Shown here in pieces: positions 29,038 through 37,283 of a stretch of DNA of 64,000 bases. The notes below the pieces were generated by a model. The model was not told where the DNA came from. It saw only the letters and a program-made list of their open reading frames with translations, and ran no database searches. The position numbers were made by a program, and so were the translations under genes. The first letter of the stretch is position 1; each line of letters begins with the position of its first letter. This DNA is from CAZRWD01 sp964603785. GTDB taxonomy: Bacteria > Fermentibacterota > Fermentibacteria > Fermentibacterales > Fermentibacteraceae. The stretch spans positions 143,473 through 207,472 of the forward strand of contig CAZRWD010000003.1 of the NCBI GenBank assembly GCA_964603785.1, written 5' to 3'.

Positions 29038-31055
29038 AGAGGATGAGCATCGCACTCGTTGGAAACCCGAACACGGGCAAGTCGACGATCTTCAACAGGC
29101 TGACCGGATCGTCCGCATGCGAGGGCAACTACCCCGGGGTGACCGTCGAACTGGCCTGCGGGCACAGGATGCAGGGGGACTCCAGGCTCGAGTTCATGGA
29201 CCTCCCGGGGCAGTACAGCCTGTTCCCCGCCTCCCGCGACGAGTCGGTCGCCGTCAGGTACCTCCTCTCCACCCCGCCGGACGTGATCCTCAACGTGGTC
29301 GACGCCGGCAATCTCGAGAGGAACCTTCAACTGACGGTGCAGCTCGCAAGCCTGGGCATCCCGATGGTCCTGGCGCTGAACATGTACGACGAGGCGGCGG
29401 CTTCGGGGAGGGTTCCCGATCCCTCCATCCTCTCGGCCAGGCTCGGCATGCCGGTCATCAGGACCGTCGGACGCACCGGGACCGGGATCGAGGAGCTGGC
29501 GGCGGCCATCGTCTCCGCCGCGGCCTCATCCCCGCCCAGGTACCAGGGGCTCGGGCAGGACGTCGACAGGGAGGTCGACACCCTGAGCGGCATGCTTCCC
29601 GCAACCGCCGTCAGGAGTGTCGGGCTGGCCACTCTTCTGCTTGAGGGCAGCGAGGAGGCGGGTGCGGTCCTCTCGGAGACGAGCCCGGATCGATCCGATG
29701 CAGCGATGACTGCCGCGGCCTCCGCGATCCGCCGCCTCGAGAGGCTCTACGGCGACCCGGTCCAGATCGTCACGACCGGCCTCAGGCGGGGGGTCGCGGC
29801 AGGCCTCGTGATGGAGGCGGCCGGCCCGCCCCGCAGGAGGTCGACGGGTCCCAGCCTCACCAGGAGGATAGACTCCCTCCTCCTGAACCGCTTCCTGGGC
29901 GTGCCAATCTTCGCGGCCCTCATGTACGGGGCCTTCTGGATGACCTTCCGGGCCTCGGCTCCGTTCGAGGGTCTCCTGGAGGGCCTCTTCGGTGCGCTTT
30001 CGGGCCTGGCCGCCTCGGTCGTCCCCGGGGGGGCGTTCCGGTCGCTCCTCGCGGACGGCATCGTGGGCGGCGTGGGCGGGGTCCTCATGTTCGTACCTGC
30101 CATAACCATCCTCTTCCTGCTCATCTCGGTCATGGAGGACACCGGCTACATGGCCAGGGCGGCCTTCCTCACCGACGGGCTCATGCACAGGGTGGGCCTC
30201 CACGGCCGCAGCTTCATCCCCATGCTCCTGGGCTTCGGCTGCACGGTGCCCGCGGTGCTGGCCACGAGGACCCTCGACGACCGCCGTGACAGGCTTGCCA
30301 CCATCTTCGTCCTGCCCCTGCTTTCCTGCGGCGCGAAGCTGCCGATATACCTGCTGGTCATCGGGGCCTTCTTCCCCGAGAACAGGGCGGCCATGCTGGT
30401 GACGGTGTATTCGGTGGGAATCCTCCTCGCACTGCTGGGCGCGAGGGTGCTCAGGAGAACCGTCCTGCGCGGCGAGGACTCCCCGTTCGTCATGGAGCTC
30501 CCGCCCTACCGCCTCCCGACCCTCACGGCTCTCGCAGGACATGTCTGGAGGCGTCTCAGGCACTACATAGCCAAGGCGGGCACCGTCATACTCGCCTTCT
30601 CGATAATCCTGTGGTTCCTCGGCTACTACCCGCGCCCCGCAGAGGGTGCCGACCCGGCGGAGGCCCTAGAGGCCTCCTTCGCCGGGAGGCTAGGCCAGTT
30701 CCTCGAGCCCGTGTTCTCGCCCCTGGGCTTCGACTGGAGGATCAGCACGGCCATGGTGGGCGCCGCCGGGGCCAAGGAGCTCTTCGTTTCGCAGATGGGA
30801 ATACTCACCGCCCTCGAGGGCGGAGGCGAGGTCGACCTCCCGGAGCGGATGAGGAGCCTCTACGACCCCCGGACCGGGCTGGCGATGATGCTCTTCGCCC
30901 TCATCTCGACGCCCTGTCTGGCGACGGTCGCCATGGTCAGGCGCGAGACCGGCGGATGGAGGTGGGTGATCGCCCAGTACGCGGCGCTGACGGCTCTGGC
31001 CTGGGTGGTCGCCTTCGCGGGTCGATGGATCTCTGGGATATTCCGCCTGTTCTGA
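29034..31055 (+). CDS. feoB: Ferrous iron transporter B
   Basis: 673 residues from the GTG at 29034, which overlaps the regulator's stop (GTGA); an ATG at 29043 has no room for a ribosome site. The N-terminal G domain has G1 GNPNTGKST, G3 DLPGQYSLFP and G4 NMYD. The membrane part has the two Gate motifs (MLLGFGCTVPAVLATRTL and the later AGAKELFVSQMGIL region) and the FeoB core FVLPLLSCGAKLPIYLLVIGAFF. It moves Fe2+ across the inner membrane, as expected in anaerobes. FeoA is not a separate gene; a FeoA-like domain is present only in the regulator next door. Confidence 0.95.
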   Translation: MKRMSIALVGNPNTGKSTIFNRLTGSSACEGNYPGVTVELACGHRMQGDSRLEFMDLPGQYSLFPASRDESVAVRYLLSTPPDVILNVVDAGNLERNLQLTVQLASLGIPMVLALNMYDEAAASGRVPDPSILSARLGMPVIRTVGRTGTGIEELAAAIVSAAASSPPRYQGLGQDVDREVDTLSGMLPATAVRSVGLATLLLEGSEEAGAVLSETSPDRSDAAMTAAASAIRRLERLYGDPVQIVTTGLRRGVAAGLVMEAAGPPRRRSTGPSLTRRIDSLLLNRFLGVPIFAALMYGAFWMTFRASAPFEGLLEGLFGALSGLAASVVPGGAFRSLLADGIVGGVGGVLMFVPAITILFLLISVMEDTGYMARAAFLTDGLMHRVGLHGRSFIPMLLGFGCTVPAVLATRTLDDRRDRLATIFVLPLLSCGAKLPIYLLVIGAFFPENRAAMLVTVYSVGILLALLGARVLRRTVLRGEDSPFVMELPPYRLPTLTALAGHVWRRLRHYIAKAGTVILAFSIILWFLGYYPRPAEGADPAEALEASFAGRLGQFLEPVFSPLGFDWRISTAMVGAAGAKELFVSQMGILTALEGGGEVDLPERMRSLYDPRTGLAMMLFALISTPCLATVAMVRRETGGWRWVIAQYAALTALAWVVAFAGRWISGIFRLF

Positions 31056-31195
31056 TGCTCCTCGCGGCGCTGGCCTTCCTCGCGGTGAGGACGGCCAGGC
31101 GCTCGAAGAGGCGCAGGGGCGGCTGCGAGGGCTGCCCCTGGTCCGACGGATGCGGCGGCGGATCCTGCCCTACTTCTGGCGCATCCTCTTCCTGA
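31025..31195 (+). CDS. FeoB-associated Cys-rich membrane peptide
   Basis: 56 residues, ATG inside the end of feoB (31-base overlap). One membrane helix (IPPVLMLLAALAFLAVRTA, about residues 6-24), a basic stretch (RRSKRRR), then a cysteine cluster GGCEGCPWSDGCGGGSC. This is the layout of the FeoB-associated Cys-rich family, found right after feoB in many bacteria; the cysteines may pass or sense iron. Its 3' end overlaps korC on the opposite strand by 26 bases. Confidence 0.8.
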   Translation: MDLWDIPPVLMLLAALAFLAVRTARRSKRRRGGCEGCPWSDGCGGGSCPTSGASSS

Positions 31196-31787
31196 TGCTC
31201 TCGGGGACCGGCTGCTTGCGGTCGAAGGCCACGGGCCTCCTCACCGCCTGATCGCGCGAGAGCTCGAGCCCGGCGGTGCGGCCGAAGTCGAACGCCTTCA
31301 GGTTCGTCTCGCGGAACCTGCCGGGAGAGAGGGTCTCGACGGCCCTCCTCCATGTCTCGACCTTGAAGAGGCCGACCACGGCGGACATCACGCCGAGCGC
31401 GAGCATGTTGGCCACCAGCGCGCTGTCGAAGCTCCTTACCGCCTCCGACGTGAACGGGTACCTGTAGACCGTTCCGGCGGGCACCTGGTTGACGAAGGTG
31501 GAGTCGACTATCGAGACGCCGGTCTCCTTCACGCAGGGGCTGTAGAGGTAGCAGCTCTCCTGGTTCATCGCGAGCAGCACATCCAGCTCGCGGCAGTTCG
31601 GGAAGAGGATCTCGTCACGGGAGATGATCACGTCGGTCTTGCTGGATCCGCCCCTGGCCTCCGGCCCGTAGCTCTGCGTCTGGCATACGTTGAAGTCCTC
31701 GGCCATGGCCGCCTCGGCCAGGATCCTCCCCGCGAGGCCCAGCCCCTGGCCGCCGGACCCGCTCAGGCGTATCTCGGCGTATCTCAT
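31170..31787 (-). CDS. korC: 2-oxoacid:ferredoxin oxidoreductase, gamma subunit
   Basis: 205 residues. The family start EIRLSGSGGQGLGLAGRILAEAA and SYGPEARGGSSKTDVIIS are intact. It is the CoA-side (POR gamma) domain of the enzyme that oxidatively decarboxylates 2-oxoglutarate (or another 2-oxoacid) to the acyl-CoA with ferredoxin as acceptor, or runs in reverse for CO2 fixation. GGAGG precedes the ATG and the start overlaps korB by 4 bases. Last gene of the operon. Confidence 0.9.
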   Translation of the reverse strand: MRYAEIRLSGSGGQGLGLAGRILAEAAMAEDFNVCQTQSYGPEARGGSSKTDVIISRDEILFPNCRELDVLLAMNQESCYLYSPCVKETGVSIVDSTFVNQVPAGTVYRYPFTSEAVRSFDSALVANMLALGVMSAVVGLFKVETWRRAVETLSPGRFRETNLKAFDFGRTAGLELSRDQAVRRPVAFDRKQPVPESIRKRMRQK

Positions 31788-32632
31788 CTCTGAACCTCCG
31801 GGGCCTTCTGCCGGACCCTCCCGCAGAGGGCGGCGTAGAGCTCGGTGTACTCCGGCGCCTCGCGGTCCGAGAGAACGCCCCTCACGATCTTCCCCGCGAG
31901 GTCCTCGGGGCTCATCTTGGAGGCCTTCATCACGTTGACGGAGTTGTCCCTGAGGTCCTCCATCATCCTGACCGCATCACCCAGCCTGTTGGCCCTGCCG
32001 TAGTTGGTCGGGCAGGGCGAGAGGGCCTCGACCACGCTGAAGCCCTTCTTCTCGAGGGCCTGGCGTATGAGGCTGTCCATCTCTATCACATGGTACACGG
32101 TTGCTCGGGCCACGAAGGCGGCGCCGGCGGCCGACAGGAGCGCGCAGGTGTCGAAGCCGGGCTCTATCATGCCGTGGGGGGAGGTGGCGGTGATGGCGTT
32201 CATCGGGGTGGTCGGCGAGTGCTGCCCGCCAGTCATACCGTAGTTGAAGTTGTTCACGATTATCGATGTGATGTCGATGTTCCTGCGTGCCGCGTGGATC
32301 GCGTGGTTCCCCCCGATCGCCAGCGCGTCGCCGTCGCCCATCACCGCGATGATCCTGAGGTCAGGGTTGGCCAGCTTCACGCCCGTGGCGAACGCCAGCG
32401 CCCTCCCGTGCATCGTGTGCAGCGTGTTGAAGTCGACGTAGACGGGCATCCTCGAGGTGCAGCCGATCCCGGAGACCAGGACGATGTCGTTCTTGTTCCA
32501 GCCCAGGCTGTCCACGGCCCGGATGATCGAGCCCATCACGATGCCTATCCCGCAGCCCGGGCACCAGACGTGTGGAAACTTCTTCTTGGCGCGCAGATAC
32601 TTGTACTCGTACGGCAGGATGGCGGGCATCAC
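31784..32632 (-). CDS. korB: 2-oxoacid:ferredoxin oxidoreductase, beta subunit (TPP domain)
   Basis: 282 residues; GTG or the adjacent ATG start with GGAGGTGAT upstream. CPGCGIGIVMGSI near the N-terminus and the TPP/Mg motif GDGDALAIGGNHAIHAARRNIDITSIIVNNFNYGMTGGQHSPTTP mark the thiamine-diphosphate subunit (positions about 100-145). The cluster-binding cysteines of the longer PFOR beta subunits are few here, matching the KorB type. Overlaps korA and korC. Confidence 0.92.
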   Translation of the reverse strand: MMPAILPYEYKYLRAKKKFPHVWCPGCGIGIVMGSIIRAVDSLGWNKNDIVLVSGIGCTSRMPVYVDFNTLHTMHGRALAFATGVKLANPDLRIIAVMGDGDALAIGGNHAIHAARRNIDITSIIVNNFNYGMTGGQHSPTTPMNAITATSPHGMIEPGFDTCALLSAAGAAFVARATVYHVIEMDSLIRQALEKKGFSVVEALSPCPTNYGRANRLGDAVRMMEDLRDNSVNVMKASKMSPEDLAGKIVRGVLSDREAPEYTELYAALCGRVRQKAPEVQR

Positions 32633-33768
32633 ATCACCTCCAGTACCGCATCGACGATCTCCTCGGGGGTGATCTCGTGGCCGTCGACCCTCTGCACCGG
32701 GACCACCCTCACGCAGTCGGAGGTCAGCCTCTCGACCTCGTGTATCAGCTGCCCCTGGTTGAGCTCGGGGACGATCACGACGTCCTTGTCGTCCAGCAGC
32801 TCCTTGGCTTCGCGGTCGGGGAACGGCCAGAGGGTGACGGGACGGAACACGCCGACGTGCTTGTGCCTCTTCTCGAGCATCACCTGGGCGGCGAGGGCCG
32901 AGCGGTACACGGAGCCGTAGGCGAAGACCACCACCCTGGACCTCTCGACTTCGTGGAGCCTCACGTCCTTCAGCTCGTCCAGCCTGCGGACTATCTTGTT
33001 CTTCAGCCTCGACATCTTCTCGTTGACCTCGTCGACACGGCGGGTCGGGAAGCCCTGCCTGTCATGGGTCAGGCCGGTCACATGGAAGCGGTAGCCCGAG
33101 CCGTAGCTGGCCATGGGGGAGACGTTGGAGGCGGTCGGGTGGTAGTGCTCGTACCACTCCTTCGGCACCTCGGGGACGGGTCTCTCGGCTATCCGGACGT
33201 CCTCCTCCCTCGGGAAGGTCATCCTCTCCCTCATGTGGCCTATGACCTCGTCCGACAGGATGATCACCGGTGTCCTGAAGGACTCCGAGAGGTTGAAGGC
33301 CCGGATGGTCAGGTCGAAGCACTCGCGGACGCTAGCGGGGGCGAGCACTATCGCGGGATGGTCGCCGTGCGTGCCCCACCTGGCCTGCATGACGTCGCCC
33401 TGCGCCACCTGCGTTGGAAGCCCGGTGGATGGTCCGGCCCTCATGACGTTCACCAGCACGAAGGGTATCTCGGCCATGCATCCGAAGCCGAGGCCCTCCT
33501 GCATCAGGCTGAAGCCCGGGCCGCTCGTGGCGGTCATGGCCCTGGCCCCGGCCAGGCTGGCGCCCATGACGGAGCTGATGCTGGCGATCTCGTCCTCCAT
33601 CTGGATGAACACGCCGTCCCGGAGCGGCAGGTTCCTGGCAAGTATCTCCGCAACCTCGGTGGAGGGGGTTATCGGGTATCCTCCGAAGAACCTCACACCC
33701 GACGCGAGGGCTCCGAGGGCCATGGCCTCGTTGCCCTGCACGAGCCTGGTCTCACCCCAGGGGATCAT
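32629..33768 (-). CDS. korA: 2-oxoacid:ferredoxin oxidoreductase, alpha subunit
   Basis: 379 residues from the ATG at 33768, which overlaps the ferredoxin stop. The pyrimidine-binding domain opens with QGNEAMALGALASGVRFFGGYPITPSTEVAEI and contains the family run MEDEIASISSVMGASLAGARAMTATSGPGFSLM. The second domain (VVFAYGSVYRSALAAQVML) is also present. This size and order fit KorA of 2-oxoglutarate synthase; substrate assignment by homology only. Confidence 0.92.
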   Translation of the reverse strand: MIPWGETRLVQGNEAMALGALASGVRFFGGYPITPSTEVAEILARNLPLRDGVFIQMEDEIASISSVMGASLAGARAMTATSGPGFSLMQEGLGFGCMAEIPFVLVNVMRAGPSTGLPTQVAQGDVMQARWGTHGDHPAIVLAPASVRECFDLTIRAFNLSESFRTPVIILSDEVIGHMRERMTFPREEDVRIAERPVPEVPKEWYEHYHPTASNVSPMASYGSGYRFHVTGLTHDRQGFPTRRVDEVNEKMSRLKNKIVRRLDELKDVRLHEVERSRVVVFAYGSVYRSALAAQVMLEKRHKHVGVFRPVTLWPFPDREAKELLDDKDVVIVPELNQGQLIHEVERLTSDCVRVVPVQRVDGHEITPEEIVDAVLEVM

Positions 33769-34088
33769 GCCTCGTCCCCCTCCTGCCGGATCTTCTCCAG
33801 CTCTTCGGTGACCGTGACTGCGAAGTCGGGGCAGCGCCTGGCGCAGAGGTAGCATCTGATGCACTGCTCGGGCCGGGCCACGAAGGCCTTGCCGTCCGGG
33901 CCCATCTCGAGCACCTGCCTGGGGCAGAAGGCGACGCAGATGCCGCACCCCTTGCACCATTCGTGGAAGATGTGGACGTACGAGCGAACCTCCTCCGGCT
34001 CGACGGCCGGGGCGGCTGCGGCGGGAGCGTCGGCCGGAGCCTGCTCCGCGGGCTCCCCGGCGTCCCCGGGACGGGGCTTTCCTTTCAT
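33765..34088 (-). CDS. korD: 2-oxoacid oxidoreductase delta subunit, 2[4Fe-4S] ferredoxin
   Basis: 107 residues. After a 30-residue A/P/E-rich N-terminal stretch come two cluster motifs: CKGCGICVAFCP (about residues 45-56) and CIRCYLCARRCP (about 76-87). It takes electrons from the KorAB core and passes them to free ferredoxin. Four bases after the GTPase gene and overlapping korA. Confidence 0.92.
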   Translation of the reverse strand: MKGKPRPGDAGEPAEQAPADAPAAAAPAVEPEEVRSYVHIFHEWCKGCGICVAFCPRQVLEMGPDGKAFVARPEQCIRCYLCARRCPDFAVTVTEELEKIRQEGDEA

Positions 34089-34092
34089 GGGT

Positions 34093-35424
34093 TCACATCA
34101 CTCCCGTGAACGGCGCGAGGACATCCTCGATGTCCGGCTTGCCTATCTCCTGCAGGTCGTAGGTCACCCTGACGGAGGGCTTGTCGATGGATATGACGCG
34201 GGCCAGGTCGATGGGCGTGGCTATCACGACCGTGTCGCAGTCCGACCTGCGTATCGTCTCCTCCAGGTCCCTCATCTGGTCGGCCCCGTAGCCCATGGCC
34301 GGGAGGACCTTCGCCTCCTCGCGGCCGGCGTAGTACTTCGCGTAGGTGTCGGCGATGGTCCCGACGGCGAAGGGCCTGGGGTCGACGAAGGACGCCGCCC
34401 CGAACCTCTCGGCGGCAACGAAGCCCGCGCCGTACTCCATGTCGCCGTGTGTGAGGGTGGGGCCGTCCTCCACCACCAGCACGCGCTGCCCCGTGATGAG
34501 GCAGGGATCGGGCACGGAGACGGGGCTGGCGGCCTCGATGATCACCGCGAGGGGGTTGGTTGCGCGCACGTTGCCGCGCACCTCGTTGACGTCCTCGGGG
34601 TAGGCGGAGTCTATCTTGTTGATGACTATGACGTCGGCAAGCCTGAGGTTGGTCTGGCCGGGGTAGTAGCTGATCTCGTCGCCGGGCCTGTGCGGGTCGA
34701 CCACGGTGATGGTGAGGTCCGGGCGGAAGAAGGCGGTGTCGTTGTTGCCGCCGTCCCAGAGGATGATGTCGGCCTCCTTCTCGGCCTCGCGCAGGATGGC
34801 CTCGTAGTCGACGCCGGCGTACACTACGACGCCCCTGGCGATGTGGGGCTCGTACTCCTCCATCTCCTCGATGGTGCACCTGTGCCTCTGTAGGTCCTCT
34901 ATCTCGGCGAAGCGCTGGACGCGCTGGGCCACCAGGTCACCGTAGGGCATCGGGTGGCGGACGGCCACGACCTTCCTGCCCGCGGCCCTGAGCACCTCGG
35001 CCACGCGGCGGGTTGTCTGGCTCTTCCCGCAGCCCGTGCGGACGGCGGTCACGGCTATCACCGGCTTCGAGCTCGCCAGCATCGTGCGCCCGACTCCGAG
35101 CATCGCGAAGTCGGCGCCGGCCGCGTTCACCCTGCTGGCGAGCGCCATGACCTGGTTGTCGGACACGTCGCTGTAGGCCATGACGCAGAGCTCGACGCCC
35201 CTGGAGGCTATGACGTCCTCGAGCCCGTCCTCGGCGACGATGGATATGCCGTCGGGATAGCCCGCGCCCGCGAGGGCGGCCGGGTACTTCCTGTCGTCGA
35301 TGTCGGGGATCTGCGTGGCGGTGAAGGCCACGACCTCGTGCGAGGGGTCGTTCCGGAACACGGTGTTGAAGTTGTGGAAGTCACGCCCGGCGGCTCCGAG
35401 TATCACAGTTCTCTTGCCTGGCAT
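34093..35424 (-). CDS. COG2403-type GTPase, cyclic 2,3-diphosphoglycerate synthetase-like
   Basis: 443 residues from the ATG at 35424 (AAGGA upstream). The N-terminal about 120 residues form a Rossmann-like domain (TVILGAAGRDFHNFNTVFRND...EVVAFTATQIPDI). The central P-loop is VIAVTAVRTGCGKSQTTRRV (about residues 124-143), followed by ILWDGGNNDTAFF and the NKID specificity motif (VIVINKIDSAY). Archaeal relatives were linked to cyclic 2,3-diphosphoglycerate synthesis; bacterial ones have no proven role. Heading the kor operon here, it may act as a metal- or cofactor-related GTPase for that enzyme (inference). Confidence 0.8.
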   Translation of the reverse strand: MPGKRTVILGAAGRDFHNFNTVFRNDPSHEVVAFTATQIPDIDDRKYPAALAGAGYPDGISIVAEDGLEDVIASRGVELCVMAYSDVSDNQVMALASRVNAAGADFAMLGVGRTMLASSKPVIAVTAVRTGCGKSQTTRRVAEVLRAAGRKVVAVRHPMPYGDLVAQRVQRFAEIEDLQRHRCTIEEMEEYEPHIARGVVVYAGVDYEAILREAEKEADIILWDGGNNDTAFFRPDLTITVVDPHRPGDEISYYPGQTNLRLADVIVINKIDSAYPEDVNEVRGNVRATNPLAVIIEAASPVSVPDPCLITGQRVLVVEDGPTLTHGDMEYGAGFVAAERFGAASFVDPRPFAVGTIADTYAKYYAGREEAKVLPAMGYGADQMRDLEETIRRSDCDTVVIATPIDLARVISIDKPSVRVTYDLQEIGKPDIEDVLAPFTGVM

Positions 35425-35514
35425 GGCGATGGTCCTTTCCGCAAGTGAGACCGCATCTTGCAGGAAAGCAACAGCGGGCCGAAGGAGACAGGCCCGGCCT
35501 CTCCCGACGTTGCC

Positions 35515-35534
35515 GGCCGGCCCCGGGGCCGGCC
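35515..35534. repeat. Perfect 20-base GC palindrome in kor leader
   Basis: ggccggccccggggccggcc is its own reverse complement. It lies between the predicted minus-strand promoter (35551-35578) and the GTPase start, so it would form a hairpin in the leader of the kor operon mRNA, or could be a protein-binding site. Confidence 0.5.
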
Positions 35535-35550
35535 CTTCCGAGTAAAGCGA

Positions 35551-35578
35551 ATCATGCAACATAGGATACGGGCGTCAA
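35551..35578 (-). promoter_or_regulatory. Likely promoter of the kor operon
   Basis: On the minus strand TTGACG (35573-35578) is followed after 16 bases by CATGAT (35551-35556). It points towards the GTPase gene, leaving a leader of about 120 bases. Confidence 0.45.
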
Positions 35579-35599
35579 CACACGGACCCCGCCCGGGCC

Positions 35600-35627
35600 T
35601 TGACAATCGCAGCCCTGAAGGAATACT
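35600..35627 (+). promoter_or_regulatory. Promoter of secreted-protein gene
   Basis: A perfect TTGACA (35600-35605), 16 bases, then AATACT (35622-35627). It faces the gene starting at 35681 and is arranged divergently to the kor promoter, with 21 bases between the two -35 boxes. Confidence 0.55.
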
Positions 35628-35680
35628 TGTGTGTTGTGCCCTGTCCCGAGTAGTGGTCCTATCACCCGAAGGGAGATGGA

Positions 35681-36403
35681 ATGAAATCCATCCTTGTTCT
35701 CCTGGCTCTCGCGATGGGCGTCTCCTTCGCCCAGCCGCCCGACGTCATCACCATCGAGTACGATGAGTACGGCGGCTTCGGCACAGGTCCCCTGACCGCC
35801 ATCGCCAACCTCTGGCCGGCGTGCACCGTCGAGGCCTTCAACGGCAACCCCGCCGGCTGGGCCGACGCGGTCGACTCCAACACCGACATCGCCATCGGCG
35901 ACATGCACAACTACGCCCTGCAGGACGCAGCCGCCTACTTCTACCTCAAGGACTGGTACGAGGATCCCGCCCTCGGCCCCATGTGGTACGCGAGCTGGCA
36001 GATGTCCCAGGCCTATGACGACGCCCTGACCGCCGCGATGGGCATCACCGCGGCCAGCGCCGTCGGAATGCCCCCGATCACCCACTACGTCTGGGAGGCC
36101 GCGCACCCCGTGTTCGACGGCATCACCGACCCCTCCTACGGCGACCCCGGCTACGGCACGGGTGCCAACAGGATAACCGTCGGCGCCGCCACCCCGATCT
36201 CCGGGTGGACCAGCTCGCCCACGGCAGGCCAGGCCGCCATGTGCGTCGCCACTGACGGCGAGAGCATAATCAGCGGCTACTTCGCCTCCCTCAACCCCAC
36301 CCAGGCCGTTCCCCTCTGGGAGAACATCCTCGAGTTCATGTGGGGCGACGTCGGTCTCACGCCGGCATCCTGGGGCTTCATCAAGGCCGAGTTCGGGCGC
36401 TAG
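35681..36403 (+). CDS. Secreted protein of unknown function
   Basis: 240 residues with a clear signal peptide (MKSILVLLALAMGVSFA, cut before QPPDV) and AAGGGAG before the ATG. The mature part is acidic and aromatic, with ISGYFASLNPTQAVPLWENILEFMW near the end. The pattern (short strands, W and Y, an early D-rich segment ITIEYDEYGGFGTG) suggests a Rossmann-like or flavodoxin-like 'DUF' periplasmic fold, but I do not recognise a family. It has its own strong promoter and a hairpin after the stop, so it is a single-gene unit and may be well expressed. Confidence 0.8.
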   Translation: MKSILVLLALAMGVSFAQPPDVITIEYDEYGGFGTGPLTAIANLWPACTVEAFNGNPAGWADAVDSNTDIAIGDMHNYALQDAAAYFYLKDWYEDPALGPMWYASWQMSQAYDDALTAAMGITAASAVGMPPITHYVWEAAHPVFDGITDPSYGDPGYGTGANRITVGAATPISGWTSSPTAGQAAMCVATDGESIISGYFASLNPTQAVPLWENILEFMWGDVGLTPASWGFIKAEFGR

Positions 36404-36425
36404 TCCGACCCGACAGGATCTCATC

Positions 36426-36449
36426 GGGGGGAGGCTCCGGCCTCCCCCC
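36426..36449 (+). terminator. Perfect GC hairpin after secreted-protein gene
   Basis: ggggggaggc (36426-36435) pairs over 10 bases with gcctcccccc (36440-36449) around the stable TCCG loop, 22 bases after the stop. The following bases (tctccatccc) hold only a few T, so termination may need Rho or be partial. Confidence 0.5.
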
Positions 36450-36508
36450 TCTCCATCCCGGGAGGTCCGGGCACTCCGGGATCAACAAGCATGGAGGGAG
36501 TCTTCGCC

Positions 36509-37270
36509 ATGACAGCCGTCGCCCTGGTGCTTGCAGCCCTCTCCGCCGCCGAGCCCCCGCTGTACGACCCGGGGCTCAGGGCGGCCGGACGGACTGCCGA
36601 CTCGGTAGTCGCGGAAGTTCCGGGCCGGTTCGGCTTCATGGGCCTCGACCTGGAGCACAGGCGCAACTTCGTGCTCAGCGAGGGCGGCTTCTTCGACTGC
36701 GGATCCATGCCCCTGCTCCCTGTCGCCTGCGCCGTCTGCCTCAGGGCGCTGCCGACGGGGGCGGCGTTCCCGGTGGCTCCCGACGAACTGATCCTGGACG
36801 CATGGAGAGGTGATCCGGCGGCGATCGAGGCCCTTGCCTCCCGGCTCGGCAGGGCGAACACGGAGAGGTGGCTGGACGCATGCCTCCTGCAGGCGACACA
36901 CCTCCCGGAGGACGGCGTGGGAATCCTGCCCTGGACATCCACGGCCTGGGACTGCGCGGTCATGCTCGCCTGGATGGACAGGTTCCTCCCGGCCAGCGGC
37001 ATCCCCCACCCGGGGGCGCCCACGGTGTCGCGGCAGATCCTGGAGGCGTTTCCCGCTGACCTGGAGCCGCTGGGCTGCGAGGTCAGATCGGATGACGGCT
37101 ACCGCGGGGTGTTCGCGGTCCATCTGCCGTGGGACAGGGTGCTGGGGCTCTCAATGCTGGCCGACTCCCTGACCGGAGGCCCGGAGGCCGACCAGGCCCT
37201 GGCTCTGATGATCAGGAGGCTCTGTGCGGGGAACATGGATTACACGGAGGCGTACATCCCCGGGCAGTGA
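36509..37270 (+). CDS. Secreted beta-lactamase-fold protein lacking the catalytic lysine
   Basis: 253 residues from the ATG at 36509, which has GGAGGGAG 8 bases upstream (an in-frame ATG at 36491 has none). Signal peptide MTAVALVLAALSAA. The order of segments follows class-A-like serine beta-lactamase/transpeptidase folds: RFGFMGLDLE strand pair, then the helix that should carry SxxK but reads S66-M-P-L (CGSMPLLPVACAVCL), then ILPWTSTAWDCAVMLAWMDRFL, matching the TTA-D-a-LL region, and a last strand-helix GYRGVFAVHLPWDRVLGLSMLADS...ALALMIRRL. S is kept but K is L, so hydrolysis is unlikely. It may bind peptidoglycan or a similar ligand. Family call is by pattern only. Confidence 0.55.
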   Translation: MTAVALVLAALSAAEPPLYDPGLRAAGRTADSVVAEVPGRFGFMGLDLEHRRNFVLSEGGFFDCGSMPLLPVACAVCLRALPTGAAFPVAPDELILDAWRGDPAAIEALASRLGRANTERWLDACLLQATHLPEDGVGILPWTSTAWDCAVMLAWMDRFLPASGIPHPGAPTVSRQILEAFPADLEPLGCEVRSDDGYRGVFAVHLPWDRVLGLSMLADSLTGGPEADQALALMIRRLCAGNMDYTEAYIPGQ

Positions 37271-37283
37271 TCCCCTGCGGAGC

